From Isoperla grammatica (taxonomy: Eukaryota > Arthropoda > Insecta > Plecoptera > Perlodidae): a stretch of 64,000 nt of DNA. Below are positions 1-10,987 of this stretch, piece by piece. The notes beneath the pieces are model-generated. The model did no database searches, was not told the DNA's origin, and was given only the letters and a program-made list of their open reading frames with translations. The stretch is taken from the NCBI GenBank assembly GCA_945910005.1, contig OX246747.1:18067010-18131009 (forward strand). The letters run 5' to 3'. The position numbers and the translations under genes were made by a program. The first letter of the stretch is position 1. Each line of letters starts with the position of its first letter.

Positions 1-525
1 ACAATCCAATACATCTGCTGAATGAGAGCTTGCACAGTGCGAGGGCCGGAGTGCAATGACGTGAGATGGAAAGCATCACACAAGAGTGCGGACAAATGAG
101 CTTCTTTGGGAAGCAAGAGCGGATGACGTGCGTCTTCGGGAAGTGAAGAGTAGTGAAGTCTGCCGCCCACCCTGAGAAACCCACGGGAGTCAATGAAGGG
201 TTTGAGGGGGGCGTAGCGGTGAGACACGGGCAAGTGTTTCGCCAATTGCTTAAACTCGTTGGCGAAATAATGTCGTTGAGTGATGCGTACGAACAAACGC
301 ATCGCGTCGTCAAGTTCGAACGGAAGCAGGGGACCAGTGGGGGGAGCAAGCTGACTTCGGCGAGCAAGCAAAATGCGGGAAAACCGTACCACGTGACCAA
401 ACACGCGCTTGGCTTTGACGAGCGAAGAGAAGCTTTGCAGCTTAACTAGTAGAGGGTCAACAACGGGATCAAGACTGATCAGAACTGTGGGAGACGCTTT
501 CAGCTCAGGCACCTCGTGGCTAGGT
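1..525 (-). pseudogene. BEL/Pao integrase zinc-binding region, frameshifted from the pol ORF
   Basis: Read on the minus strand, this stretch stays open to the window edge in a frame different from the pol ORF that ends at 526. It encodes the H2C2-type zinc-binding domain that precedes the integrase catalytic core in BEL/Pao elements. The signature LRVGGRL lies at about 150-175, followed by an HPLLLPK segment, a histidine-rich step and a final YWI at the window edge. The catalytic DDE core would lie beyond position 1. The frame change falls at about 525-545, so a single indel (mutation or sequencing error) separates it from the RNase H region. Known: BEL elements use one continuous polyprotein. 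Inferred: this copy is defective. Confidence 0.75.
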
Positions 526-3500
526 TCACGCGAGGGGACCGAGCGAGGCCACGTAAAGGGGGGCGAACGCATGAACGGGGGACCAGAGAACCATATGGGA
601 TGGTTTTAACAAGTCCTGGGGGAGAAGTCCCCGAGAGGCACAGTCGGCAGGGTTCTCTTCGGAACGAACGTGAGACCAGTTCAGAGGAGAAGTGGTCTCG
701 AGAATTTCAACCACACGATTGGCGACGAAAGTCTTAAGCTGGTGCGGGGGGGTAGAGAGCCAGGCAAGTACGATCGTGGAATCGGTATAGAGCAACACTG
801 TTTCTATGTGCAAGGACTCGAGAGCGGGCAGGGCATCTTTCAACACCCGAGACAATAACAATGCGCCACTGAGCTCCAGTTTAGGGACAGTGAGAAGCTT
901 GACGGGCGCGACCTTGCTTCTGCCTCTCAACAGTCTGACATGAGATTGCGAGCACGTCTCAACGTGCAAATAGAGAGTAGCAGCATAGGCCTTCTCGGAG
1001 GCGTCACAAAACCCCACAAGCCGGTAGATGGCGTCACTCAAAACAAGGAGGCGCGGAACACTGACATCACTCAACTTGGACACGCTTTCGATGGCAGTGA
1101 TCCAAGTCTGAGAAAGCGACTCCGGAAGTGATTCGTCCCACTCCACGCGCAAGAGCCAAAGATTCTGCATGAACACCTTCATCCAGGAGAGGAAAGGGGT
1201 GAGAAACCCAAGAGGGTCGAATATGCGCGCAATGTAGGAGAGTATGGAACGTTTGGTGACACAACCTTTGAAAGGTAGAGTGTGAAAACTGAAGCAATCA
1301 GAGCGAGGGTCCCACAACAATCCGAGAATTTTCAGAGTCTGCTCATCGTTAGAGAATACCAGGGGAGTCTCTAAGTGGTCCTGGGGAAGAGCGCTAAGAG
1401 CGTCGGGAGAGTTGCTAGCCCATTTGCGAAGTTCGACCCCGGCGCACTGAGTGATTGATTGCAACTCAGCGCGAAGCGCGAGAGCTTCGTCAAGGTCACT
1501 GGCACCGGATACTATGTCATCGATGTAGATGTTTGAAGTGAGGGCGCGTGAAGCGAGAGGAAACTGCGCGCCCTCGTCCTTGACAAGTTGCTGCAACACT
1601 CTTTGGGCCTGGAAAGCAGAGGGCGTGAGACCGTAAGTTACTGTATTGAGCTCGTACTCAAAAACAGGGGAGGAAGGCTCAGGGCGCCAAAATATGTGCT
1701 GATAGACACGGTCGTCTTGGTGTACAAGGATTTGACGGTACATCTGTCTCACGTCCGCGCACAGGGCTACGGGATAGGCACGAAATGTAGTGAGAACCCG
1801 CGGAAGGTCACTCTGAAGTTTGGGACCACTGAGCAAGACGTGGTTGAGAGCAACTCCACGTTTATCAGGGGAGGAGGCGTTGAATACCACTCGCAATTTA
1901 GTGGTAGAGCTTGTGACCTTGTGTACACAATGGTGCGGGATAATGTACTTTGAAGGTTGAGGAGCAGGCTGCATATGCAGTGAACGAGCGTATTCACTCA
2001 TGAACTCGTGATAGGTGTCATGAAGTGGAGGATCACGCTTTAGACGACGCTCCAAACAGACAAAGTTCTTGAGCGCGACGTCACGATTATAGCCTGGCAT
2101 GATGCAGTCAGGCTTGAAAGGTAGAGCGACCGAGTAGCGACCGCATGGGTCGCGAGAGTGGGTTTTAATGAAATGCTCTTCAGCGAGCGAATCCATTGGG
2201 TCTAGAGAGGGGGGTCGACTAACTTCTTCTGTTTCCCAGAAGAGACGAAGAGTGTGTTCCAAAGGAGTATTGGCCACGGCGAGAAATGAGTAGGATGACT
2301 CAGGTGCAGGTTCAGAAGAGTTGACTGGACCCAAAATCACCCAACCGAAAACCGTGTTGAGTGCAGCAGGTTTGCTGCCTACGATTGTGTTTCCAGTTTT
2401 ACAGAGAATGTCAGAGTAGAGATCGGCACCAATGAGAAAATCAATGGGTCCGGGAACATTGAAGTGATCGTCAGCGAGGTCGAGGTCATGATAGCGCTTT
2501 ATGACCTCAGTGGACACGGAGGAAGTAGGCAAATTGCCGGCGATAGTTGAGAGAACGTGCGCGTTGACATAATGCATAGCCGGTTGCTTAGAACGTCGAG
2601 AAGCTATACTGCATTGAACGATACCATGCACACGAGCATGAATTTGACCAACACCTGACAGTTGGGCGGTGGCTGGTTTGACTTTTAAGCCCAAACGTTG
2701 CACTAACGAATTAGTGATGGCAGAGATTTGCGACCCGGAGTCAATAACCGCGCGAAATGGGTGCAATATCCCGTGGGCATCACTTATGAGTGCGTGAACG
2801 GTGCCCAATATGACGGTTTGATGAGTGGGGTTCGAACCCCAGACTTGACACGACAGAGTCTGTGGCACCTGATGGCCTTGATCGGAGACAGGAGTATCGT
2901 TCACAGAAGACTGAGTGGAGTCTACATGCAACATAGAGTGATGTCTGGTACTATGACACACGGAACAAGACTTTGTCGAACTGCATTGGGTTCGTAGATG
3001 TGCACCCATACAATTAAAACAGCGTTTTAACTGTCGCAGAGTGTCGTAACGTTGGTCTACGGTTAAACCACGGAAAGCATTACATTGATAGAATGAATGC
3101 GAAGCCTTACATAACGGACAAGTGGACACGTTAGTATGAGCGTGATTGCGAGATGAGTCATTGTGAGATGGTTTTGAACTCAAGTTCGAAATATCAGATG
3201 ACACCATCAACGTATTTACTTTCTTCACAGGGGGAGAACTTTTGACAGAAGTGACTGAGTTTTTACCGACAGCACATAACTCCATTACTTTAGATTGGTC
3301 TTCGACAAAATCAATAAGCGATTTATATTCGGGAGTCGAATTAGACGATTGTTTGGTTTCAAAAGCCTTGCGAGATGACGTATCGAGGTTAGCTAATGCC
3401 AAACACAGTAGAAGGAAATCGCCCAGGTCAGGAATATTCAGGGCTTTCAAAGAGTTGACAGAATTGCGATGTACTTTGAGAAATGCTTGAAGACCGTCAT

Positions 3501-4164
3501 AAGATGACGTTTTCAGAGGAACAAAATCTAAAATCTTGTGAACATACAAGCTCCCTAATAATCGCTTGTTTTGATAACGAGAGACGAGCGTTTGCAAAGC
3601 GAGGGGATAATTTTCCTCAATTATTTGAAACTCTGAGATGAGTGCCAACGGTATTTCAGACAACGAAGTTTTTAAATAGTGTAATTTTTGAACATTACTT
3701 AATGACTTGTTATCATCAATAAGAGACTTGAATAGAGCATAGAACTTGGGCCATTTACAAATGTCACCTTTGAACTTGGGAAGATCTATGACAGGCAATG
3801 CAATGGATGGTTTGACTGAAGCGGGTAGAGACCCAGGTTGAGTCACAGCGGGACGCTGATTTAATTTATCAGCCGTGAGAAACCGAGATTTGGCAGCGTA
3901 AAACAACGTTTCAAAACTCTCCTGAACTTTGTCTATTTCGATCGGCTTGGCAGGAAGAACTACTTGAGTGTTGAGATCGGCAATGGACATTTGAATTTCT
4001 TGAAAATCCGATTTCAAAACAGATAATTCATCGAACCGAGGCCTATGTGACTCAACTTGTTCAGGGTTTATTTTTTCGAACGCAGTGTACGTTCGTTGGG
4101 CGGACGCGAATATGAACTCGCGTCGAGCAACTAACTTGTTTAGTTCTGCCGTAATATCGACCAT
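526..4164 (-). CDS. BEL/Pao retrotransposon Gag-Pol polyprotein (truncated by frameshift)
   Basis: The polyprotein has about 1212 codons if started at the ATG at 4164. The frame is open to 4245, but the extra 27 residues are hydrophobic leader-like and probably non-coding. Domains in order: a gag-like DUF1759 region beginning about 120 residues in (LPKFKGDICKWPKFY); two Cys/His clusters (CPLC...C and CFNC-x4-H-x4-C); an aspartic protease with AVIDSGS; a reverse transcriptase with catalytic YIDDI at about 1514-1528; a Pao-type region; and an RNase H-like domain with DSTIVLAW and NPADCASRG at about 600-850. It stops at 526, and the integrase continues in another frame. The order and motifs are diagnostic of BEL/Pao. 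No internal stop occurs before the frameshift, so the copy is fairly young. Confidence 0.92.
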   Translation of the reverse strand: MVDITAELNKLVARREFIFASAQRTYTAFEKINPEQVESHRPRFDELSVLKSDFQEIQMSIADLNTQVVLPAKPIEIDKVQESFETLFYAAKSRFLTADKLNQRPAVTQPGSLPASVKPSIALPVIDLPKFKGDICKWPKFYALFKSLIDDNKSLSNVQKLHYLKTSLSEIPLALISEFQIIEENYPLALQTLVSRYQNKRLLGSLYVHKILDFVPLKTSSYDGLQAFLKVHRNSVNSLKALNIPDLGDFLLLCLALANLDTSSRKAFETKQSSNSTPEYKSLIDFVEDQSKVMELCAVGKNSVTSVKSSPPVKKVNTLMVSSDISNLSSKPSHNDSSRNHAHTNVSTCPLCKASHSFYQCNAFRGLTVDQRYDTLRQLKRCFNCMGAHLRTQCSSTKSCSVCHSTRHHSMLHVDSTQSSVNDTPVSDQGHQVPQTLSCQVWGSNPTHQTVILGTVHALISDAHGILHPFRAVIDSGSQISAITNSLVQRLGLKVKPATAQLSGVGQIHARVHGIVQCSIASRRSKQPAMHYVNAHVLSTIAGNLPTSSVSTEVIKRYHDLDLADDHFNVPGPIDFLIGADLYSDILCKTGNTIVGSKPAALNTVFGWVILGPVNSSEPAPESSYSFLAVANTPLEHTLRLFWETEEVSRPPSLDPMDSLAEEHFIKTHSRDPCGRYSVALPFKPDCIMPGYNRDVALKNFVCLERRLKRDPPLHDTYHEFMSEYARSLHMQPAPQPSKYIIPHHCVHKVTSSTTKLRVVFNASSPDKRGVALNHVLLSGPKLQSDLPRVLTTFRAYPVALCADVRQMYRQILVHQDDRVYQHIFWRPEPSSPVFEYELNTVTYGLTPSAFQAQRVLQQLVKDEGAQFPLASRALTSNIYIDDIVSGASDLDEALALRAELQSITQCAGVELRKWASNSPDALSALPQDHLETPLVFSNDEQTLKILGLLWDPRSDCFSFHTLPFKGCVTKRSILSYIARIFDPLGFLTPFLSWMKVFMQNLWLLRVEWDESLPESLSQTWITAIESVSKLSDVSVPRLLVLSDAIYRLVGFCDASEKAYAATLYLHVETCSQSHVRLLRGRSKVAPVKLLTVPKLELSGALLLSRVLKDALPALESLHIETVLLYTDSTIVLAWLSTPPHQLKTFVANRVVEILETTSPLNWSHVRSEENPADCASRGLLPQDLLKPSHMVLWSPVHAFAPLYVASLGPLA

Positions 4165-4385
4165 TATAATCGAAAATGCAAAAGACAATGTTAAAAATAC
4201 AAGGGATGTACGACGTACGTAAGAGACACACACTGAACAGCACAATCAATAGAATACGAGAGCGGAAACACACAACACTCAATGACGTGTGTGTTGTGCG
4301 ACCAACTAAGGACTGACCTTGATTGAGAAAATCTTCGAGAAAAATGCAGAAAAATACCGGACAATTCGGCTCCGCGAGGACCATA

Positions 4386-5095
4386 TGTTTGAGCCGGGAT
4401 GCTCACTCCGAGGAGTTTTTTAGTGGACTGTATATATTTTTGTAGACTTACCCCAATGATGTTTGAAAGGTGACGAAACGTAGATGACAGCGACGGGCGG
4501 AAAGTGGCCGTCGTGAGAAAGAGATAGAAGAAGGAAACTCGAGTTTAGAAGAGAAAAGAAGGAAAGATGAAAAATGCCTGGAAGGCGATCGAACCCAGGA
4601 CATGCAGCGGCGAGGAAGCAGTCGTTGTAGTCCGGGAACGCACGAGAGAGAAAAACTGAGAGAAACTGAACATGAACGACGAGGTCGGATGGTGGAACAA
4701 TACTAGAATAATTGAACTTCACGAGGTCGAAGCTCGAGCAATACTGACGAGATAAGAGATAAGCAAACGGGCTCTAAACGGGAAGACTGTAAGAGAATAC
4801 GTGATTGGCCGAAATCGAAACATATGAAAATAATAGACAGATATACCAACATCGAAATAATACATAACACTAGCGACGAATAAACGGCGCGAACAATAAT
4901 TAAAACTTAACAAGGAACAAAGAACTCAAGGGCCAAGGCCACCATTCAAAGTCAAACTGCCAATAAATAACTATAACTTTATATTTCATATTTTGTATTT
5001 CATAATAAATTAGTTTTAAACAGTGTAATATTGTTGTATTTGCAACCTTGTTTCACTCCTAAAAATGGGTCTTTTCATTTGAGAGGTCTATTACA
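4386..5095 (-). repeat. candidate 5' LTR of the BEL/Pao element
   Basis: Upstream of the pol start, the minus strand reads TGTAATAG at 5095 and ends CA at 4386. This is followed by a 2-bp spacer and TGGTCCTCGCGGAGCC (4383-4368), which has the TGG start expected of a tRNA primer-binding site. A TATAAAG box lies at about 4979-4985 on the same strand. The size of about 710 bp suits BEL LTRs. The 3' LTR lies outside the window, so the borders cannot be confirmed by pairing; the outer border is the less certain. Confidence 0.4.
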
Positions 5096-5232
5096 AACGC
5101 GTTTACTGCAAAAAAAGCAACAAAACTCAACTAAAAAGAAAACACCATTATTATTACCAGGTTAGTTAAATAGTAGTAGGATAATGTCTAAAATAATTAT
5201 TTGGAATTAACTGTTTTATTTCCTATCAACAG

Positions 5233-5535
5233 GTACAAGGACAATTGGCCATTACTATGAAGTCTTATTGTGACTTCATAGTTTACTGCACAAACGACTT
5301 CTTTGTAGAGAGAATTCTTCTTGATGAACAACTGTGGACAGATGTAATGTTTTCTAAACTCAGGGACTTTTATATGCACTGCATTCTGCCAGAATTAGCA
5401 GATCCTCGCATCCCTAGAGGCCAGCGCGTTAGGGAACCTGTCAGTATTCAGGAAGCACAGGTGGAACTAGATAGAAAGAAGAAGCGGCCTCTAGAAATTA
5501 AACAGAAAAGAACAACATCTATGGAAGCGAAATAA
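5233..5535 (+). pseudogene. terminal exon of a YqaJ-recombinase-like protein
   Basis: A polypyrimidine tract and CAG acceptor at about 5217-5232 precede a continuous frame starting VQGQLAIT and ending at a TAA at 5533. The protein shows CDFIVYCTNDFFVERI, then a D-x-LW-x-D step and KLRDFY...ILPEL. This matches the C-terminal part of YqaJ-like (lambda-exonuclease fold) domains found in invertebrate proteins, many of them carried by transposons. A basic tail follows. Upstream exons are not visible; the BEL element lies on the opposite strand immediately upstream and may have inserted in the preceding intron. No internal stops are present. It may be part of the same type of element as the remnant at 37893-38640. 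Confidence 0.6.
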
Positions 5536-5870
5536 ACACCCAAAGGGCAACATACAAAACGGAATTAATGTTACAGTTCAAAGCATTGTTTGAATTTCAT
5601 AAAGAAGGAGAAACTAAAGATTGTATTTGTAAATTTTACGCTACATTATATTAATAGATTACTTATATTGTGTGCAAGTGTTTACACAATTAGTGCAGTC
5701 ATTATTTTATCGACTTCTCACACATACATTCGGTGACAGAAGGTTCGCAATTGTTCTAAATTAGTATTGTGTATAATATAATTATAAAACATTTGTGTGT
5801 GCACTTTCTGTGAGAACAAGGTTTAGAGTTACGAAGTTTGACTATTTTCTGACGTATTGTGCGTGTAATC
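5536..5870. other. AT-rich spacer, nothing recognised
   Basis: I see no coding, RNA or repeat signature apart from an AATAAA-like string overlapping the stop of the preceding exon. Confidence 0.5.
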
Positions 5871-6228
5871 TAGTGATGCGGACGATAATCATAATCAATC
5901 GATACGATAACACGATAAAGATTCAGTGTCGTATCACGATAATCAACGATATCACTATGCCCTGCTGAATATAGTGATGCATCGATAACCTGTCATGTTA
6001 CGGTCGTAGTTGTCAACTTATCGCGGCGTCCGTGGCAAAGTAATCTGACCCGCCACGCCAACGGCAGCAGATCGTATAGTACTTGCAATTATAGAACATT
6101 TCTCTGTTCTGGACGATTTTTCGACATTACCAACATCACGATAATAAAAATGCTCACGATATAATCCCGATATTTTCTTTTTAAAAAATGCGATTTTTGA
6201 TATGGATGTATTTGTCATAGCATCACTA
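5871..6228. mobile_element. CGATA-rich hAT-like MITE fragments
   Basis: TAGTGATGC occurs at 5871 and about 5968, and the inverse GCATCACTA at 6220-6228. The interior is crowded with CGATA/TATCG strings. An inner subunit (5871-5957) begins TAGTGATGC and ends ATATCACTA. The layout resembles nonautonomous hAT elements with subterminal CGATA repeats, but I find no 8-bp flanking duplication. The borders and the superfamily are therefore inferred. Confidence 0.35.
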
Positions 6229-6741
6229 ATAATAATACTCGCGGTGTTCTCTCACGCCCTGACGTATCGCTGTTTCATGTTTGGGAACCCAATGGCTACG
6301 CGTTTCGAGGTGATTTACGATGTTTTACTGGCCTGTTGCGAGTCCACAGACTCACTTTTGGATCAGTGTTTACTGTTTACGCACTCGAAGAATGACTAGA
6401 TGCACAGTTTTCGCAATTTTTTTCAGTGCACACTTCTGTCGCCTGCGTTCGTCAAATACCGTCGTTCAATACCGTTGAGTGCCCACTATGAATACTAAAT
6501 AATTACTGTTCTGACTTCACTCTCAGCTCACTTCGCTAATAATGCATATTGAATCACATTATTTTATGCCTATTTTTAAAGTGCTACTATGCACGTAATT
6601 TGCTTATGTTTGGACCATCTACATTTTATAAGATAATTGGAACAGTGGGAACCAGTGCTTCCTGTCCTGTGACTGACGTTCTATATTCTATTATTGGTCG
6701 TTCGTTACTGGTCAATAATACGGGGTTTCACTTCCACTTGT
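6229..6741. other. spacer without recognised features
   Basis: The sequence is of mixed composition and only short fortuitous open frames are present. Nothing supports a gene or repeat here. Confidence 0.5.
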
Positions 6742-7499
6742 GTTTTTATTAGGGCTGTGCGAGTACTCGAAAAGTCGAGTTCGGTCGAGTAGTTACTACT
6801 CGGCTCGAGGTGATCGAGTTTTTCATGAAAAACGAGTCGAGTTCGAGTAGTTTTGATCGACTGAGCCGCCGTATTCAACTGGTTAAAAATACCGCCAATA
6901 GGTAGCGCTAGTATCCAAAAATAGCTTAAGGCTGTGTGTTCACGAAAATTAGTGCAGACGTTTTTCTGAAGTTACGATTTTATTTACACTAGTTACAGTT
7001 TACCTATAGTAACCCAACTACCTGATACTCTATAGAATTTTATGGGCTTTTCATTTATGTCAAAAGAATTCGTGCATTTTTTGACAGTCGATTGCGTCGT
7101 TGTAAAAACTGAACTAATGTTCGTATTCAAATTCAGTTTTAGTAACGAGGTAGGCGTCCCCATGCGAATAAAATGCCCGCGTTTTTACCAAGTGTGCATT
7201 TGTATGTTCCTCACCGGATGTGATAGTCTTAATCATGACTTTTAATAAATGTTCACGTTAAAAAATAAAATAGTTGTTGTGGAAATGTGGGCTCGTGCGT
7301 GGTAGGAGGCGCTCCAAGCGGACGCGGCAGTTAGTTGAACTACGTGTACGAGCGGCAGCCAGACAGCCAGCCAGCCAGCCGTTATCCAATCTACCGCGCC
7401 GCGCCGAGGCCTTGGCCGCGCATTCCCAACCAGAGAACAACTCGCCACTTCGACTTGTGTTTTTGTAATTTCTGCCTCAACAAAGGATGCCGAATGAAT

Positions 7500-7720
7500 A
7501 GAGGAATAGAGAATATACCACATTTCCTGATATTGTTTCGATCATGTGAAGTTGACAGGCCCTCATCTACAAATACCGGCAAACTTTTCTCACTTCAAAA
7601 CGTCACAGTTTGGTTTTTATAACGTTACAAAGTATAACATTTCTTCTTTCCTGGGCTTTTATCGTGAAACGGATGGTTACGTCATAAAAGAGTAAACATC
7701 ATTGTGTATGAATGTGTTTG
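7500..7720 (+). repeat. dispersed repeat, copy A (partner at 45048-45284)
   Basis: About 220 bp is closely similar, in the same orientation, to 45048-45284. Shared landmarks are CACATTTCC-GATATTG near the start, CTACAAATACCGGCAA, TTTTTATAACGTTAC and a GGTTACGTCATAA block. The identity of the repeat family is unknown. The pair shows it is interspersed rather than unique. Confidence 0.75.
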
Positions 7721-7750
7721 CCAATCACCGCCTTGCAACACTACACAATT

Positions 7751-8076
7751 ATCGGAAAAACAACGTATAGGGTACGCACAACTGACGTAACAGCCGAACT
7801 ACAACAATGAAATAAATTAATTAAACTGGTGGACAAACAAATAGCTGTCAAAGTAATATTTTTGCAAATAATGAGGAGAAACAATTAGTTGCAACGATAG
7901 TAACTGCTCGCCGGTTAAAATTTATGTTTAGTAATGGACAGCAACTATCTGAAAGTTTGTAAACGTTCTGAACGTTTGTTTTTCCCAATTTGACAGCTTG
8001 TTTGTCCATCGGTTCAATTCATTTGTTTCATTGTTGTGTTTTGGTGTTGTGCGTACCCTATTCATTGTTGTCCGAT
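7751..8076. mobile_element. palindromic MITE with ATAGGGTACGCACAAC ends
   Basis: The left arm contains ATCGGAAAAACAACG and ATAGGGTACGCACAAC. The right arm is its inverse, GTTGTGCGTACCCTAT then TTGTCCGAT. Inner arms also pair (ACAATGAAATAAATTAATT against its inverse). The 326-bp span can fold end to end. An inner 200-bp stretch is similar to one in the element at 39324-40070. I see no clear target duplication. Confidence 0.65.
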
Positions 8077-8935
8077 CTCTTCACAAACCTATTATTCACT
8101 GAAATAATGTTTCATTATTACAAAAAATAATCATGCCAATGGTGTAAATTAATTGTTGCGAACAATTATAATTCATTATAGAACCAAATAACACTATAAA
8201 TACACTATATTTGAGTGAAATATTATGCACAAATACAACCTTTGATTATCTTTGTGTGATAGGCTGATTGATGTTAGTCAGTTCTACGTCATGACCTGTT
8301 TTTCCCGCCATAATTATGTGTGAAATTTTCAGCTTACTTTTATGACTTAAAATATTTACTGAAATGGAAAAATGAAATATTTTAGACTTCATAACATCCG
8401 TCAGTAATTTGGTGACGGTGAAAGAAATAAACAGGAATATTCTCAATTACGTTAGTTTACCAAATTTCTCATAACACTCACGTACGGCTGCATGAGTAGG
8501 AGGCCTACTTGCAGCGATTAAACTCCAACTACACATAACGACTCCAAAACAAGAAAACGACTCGACTCCTCGCACCCTTGAGATATACAGTGGTTCTAGC
8601 GGGGACAATACGGTCCGACCATGGTTCGCCTTCATTATCCACTTTGTATCTCAATGCTGTGGCGAATGTAGTTACACATAACCAAAAAGCTAACACAACG
8701 TATACATCATTAGATCAATTTGCCTTCGCTTGATCGATCATAAAATGCAAATACAATTTTCTGGGAAAGTGTCACGCGCTATCACGAGGTCGTAACGTCG
8801 CTCTGCTTATTTACGGCGAAATCAACATCGTTCGTGTTAGTGTGTTACAATAGTTACGTGATGCGTTTCGGCACTTTTTTTTTTGGCAATACACCACTGA
8901 TAAAAGTATTTTCATACACTCTTACCTCGAGTTAT

Positions 8936-9068
8936 CCAAGTGTTGTTCATCACCCTCATGGTTGTTGAGTATTGATAACTCAGGACCTTCTCTCTTCTTT
9001 TGTTTGCAAGCCTTTGCTGCTTTGGCCCGTTTGTTGCGTTTCTTATTACGCCCTCTTTCACGAACCAT
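8936..9068 (-). CDS. putative first coding exon, very basic N-terminus, unrecognised
   Basis: An ATG at 9068 opens a 44-codon frame rich in Arg/Lys (MVRERGRNKKRNKRAKAAK) that changes to an acidic, polar tail. It ends at the strong donor GAG|GTAAGAG at 8936/8935. The basic stretch looks like a nuclear localisation or nucleic-acid-binding tail. I do not recognise the family and cannot see the next exon. It lies inside the hAT-bounded region, so it could be a transposon exon or a captured host exon. Confidence 0.4.
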
Positions 9069-9366
9069 TGCCGAACTAAACACGCACACGTTCAAATCGC
9101 GAGACAACAATTATAATTTGACTTGCAATCTACATTTTATAATATTATGCACAACAACAATATCTCATGTAGATATATAGCTGTGAAATGTGTAACGAAA
9201 ACAATAGGCCTAATACTTATAATGTACACACCACAATTGCACAACCGAAATGATTTACACAATGCAGGTTCACTCGTAAAATTGACTGTAAAATGATCGA
9301 AAATGATCGAACTTCTTATGACAGTCGTATGAAGCACGCAAGATATACTATGAACTATGCAGTCTA

Positions 9367-10987
9367 CATAGGTGCCGACTACGGGGGGGCTTGGGGTCTA
9401 GCGCCCCCCCTGAAAAATGTCAGGGGGGGCGGAGCCCCCCCTGAGATTCAATGCAACGCATAGAAAAAATACGAGACTTTCTCATGTTGATGCGCGAACT
9501 TATAACTTTCGTTCAAAACTCGCCAAAAAGATTAGCAATCTTCAAGTAATTTCAAGATGACAATTCACAAGCCATTGTGATTTTTTTGCCCAACACGGTG
9601 ATGGTGTTTCGTACCAAATCGAGTCTTATTATCAAACGATTATAACTTTTTTGCAAGACGTTCACTTGACAGGCCAGGGCGATGGGGCTGGAAAAGCCAA
9701 TGGATTTCTGTCAAAAAATTTTCAATTTGAGACGAATTATTTCACGTCGTTGATGCCCCATGTGCGCTCGGGAGAGAAAAGACCTAGGGTGACTCTGCCA
9801 GTCGTAAGAGGCGAAAAAGGAGACCCGTCTTAGCCCGGGTTGACCCCCAGCCGATTGGGCGCGGTCAAATCCAGCCCGGCGGAGCTTGGGGTAGAATAGG
9901 CCCAGAGTGACACTGCTAGTCGTAAGAGGCAACGAAAGGAGGCCCTGTCCCTTCCCCCCACTGTCCCACTGAAGATTTCTCCTCCCGCATGGCCCTGCCC
10001 TCCCTTGCTGGACTCCCCTTATGACGACTACCGTGATATAGATGGACCTGATTCGGTAGACGTCATATGACCTAAGCTGTCGAGTACGTTGTTAAACACC
10101 ACAAATCATCATCATTATCATCACGTCTTTGATGATCAGTGAAATTCGAAGTTTGTGAAGCACTTACCTCTATTTTTAAATGGCACAATCTACGATCGCA
10201 CAAGTACAACGGCAATCGAGGTAATAGTAGCCTATACGTCATGACGGATATTTAGCGACTTAGGAAAAATCACAGTTGAGCTCACAAGCTTGATTTAGTA
10301 GAGCCAAATTTTTTTCAGAGAAAGGAAAATACCACGTCGACTTGCGATGGCAGTGACGCTCATGATTACCGAACGACATACGTATAAGTATTCAAGTTTG
10401 GGATCAAAATTCTCCAGTTTTCGAAATGGGTTTCAGGAAAAGTAATCTATCATACTGCCAAAATGAAACACTTTGCAGCTTCAAAAATCGATGGAGAAGT
10501 TTAAACGGTTTTAGATTTTGATATTTCTCTGAACTATAGCACCTCTATAGATTTATCCAAACTTCGTGATGATGATATTTGGGTTTTAAGATCCCACATT
10601 TTTGCAACGAGGTTAATCGAGACGATGACTGGGTGATTATGAGGATAAGAAAACGCCACATGACATCCCAAGCCAGGATTCGAACCTGGAACGCAGAGAC
10701 CGCGGTTTACTATAGACCAACGCCTAATCAACCTCGGCTAACTGCACTGGCTTTAAACTTAGTACATACAGCAGACTACACAAAAAAAATGATACGACTT
10801 TTATTGAGGTAGGAAAAAATCAGACAATTCGAAGTCTGATAGAAACTGCATGTCTGATTCTATCGAAACGCAGAAAATTATGCTCCATTTTTGACGAAGA
10901 CTATTAAACTTCGTACTGTGTCTCCAATGTGTATGCGAGTCATTTTTTTGAGCCCCCCCTGAAAATGTTAACAAGTCGGCGCCTATG
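9367..10987. mobile_element. nested hAT-type element with G/C-run ends
   Basis: The left end is CATAGGTGCCGACTACG. The right end, inverted, is CATAGGCGCCGACTTGT. The perfect 8-bp duplication GCAGTCTA flanks it (9359-9366 and 10988-10995). Subterminal CCCCCCCTGAAAATGT blocks face inwards at both ends. The interior (about 9770-10130) resembles the 3' region of the LINE at 57855-58480, with a shared GTCGTAAGAGGC word and a shared CTGCCCTCCCTTGCTGGACTC word. A SINE lies at 10561-10750. No transposase is visible. A related terminus occurs at 24979-25072. Confidence 0.8.
10561..10750 (-). repeat. tRNA-derived SINE (tRNA-Ser/Leu-like head), copy 1
   Basis: On the minus strand the head reads AGCCGAGGTTGATTAGGCG (A-box-like), then an exact B box GGTTCGAATCC 40-50 nt later. 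It continues to an AAATATCATCATCATC tail. The same unit recurs at 42040-42245. The internal Pol III promoter boxes and the shared tail identify it as a SINE rather than a functional tRNA gene. Confidence 0.75.

Noticed and set aside
2820..2850. B-box-like GGGTTCGAACCCC
   Set aside because: It lies in the BEL coding frame on the opposite strand with no A box.
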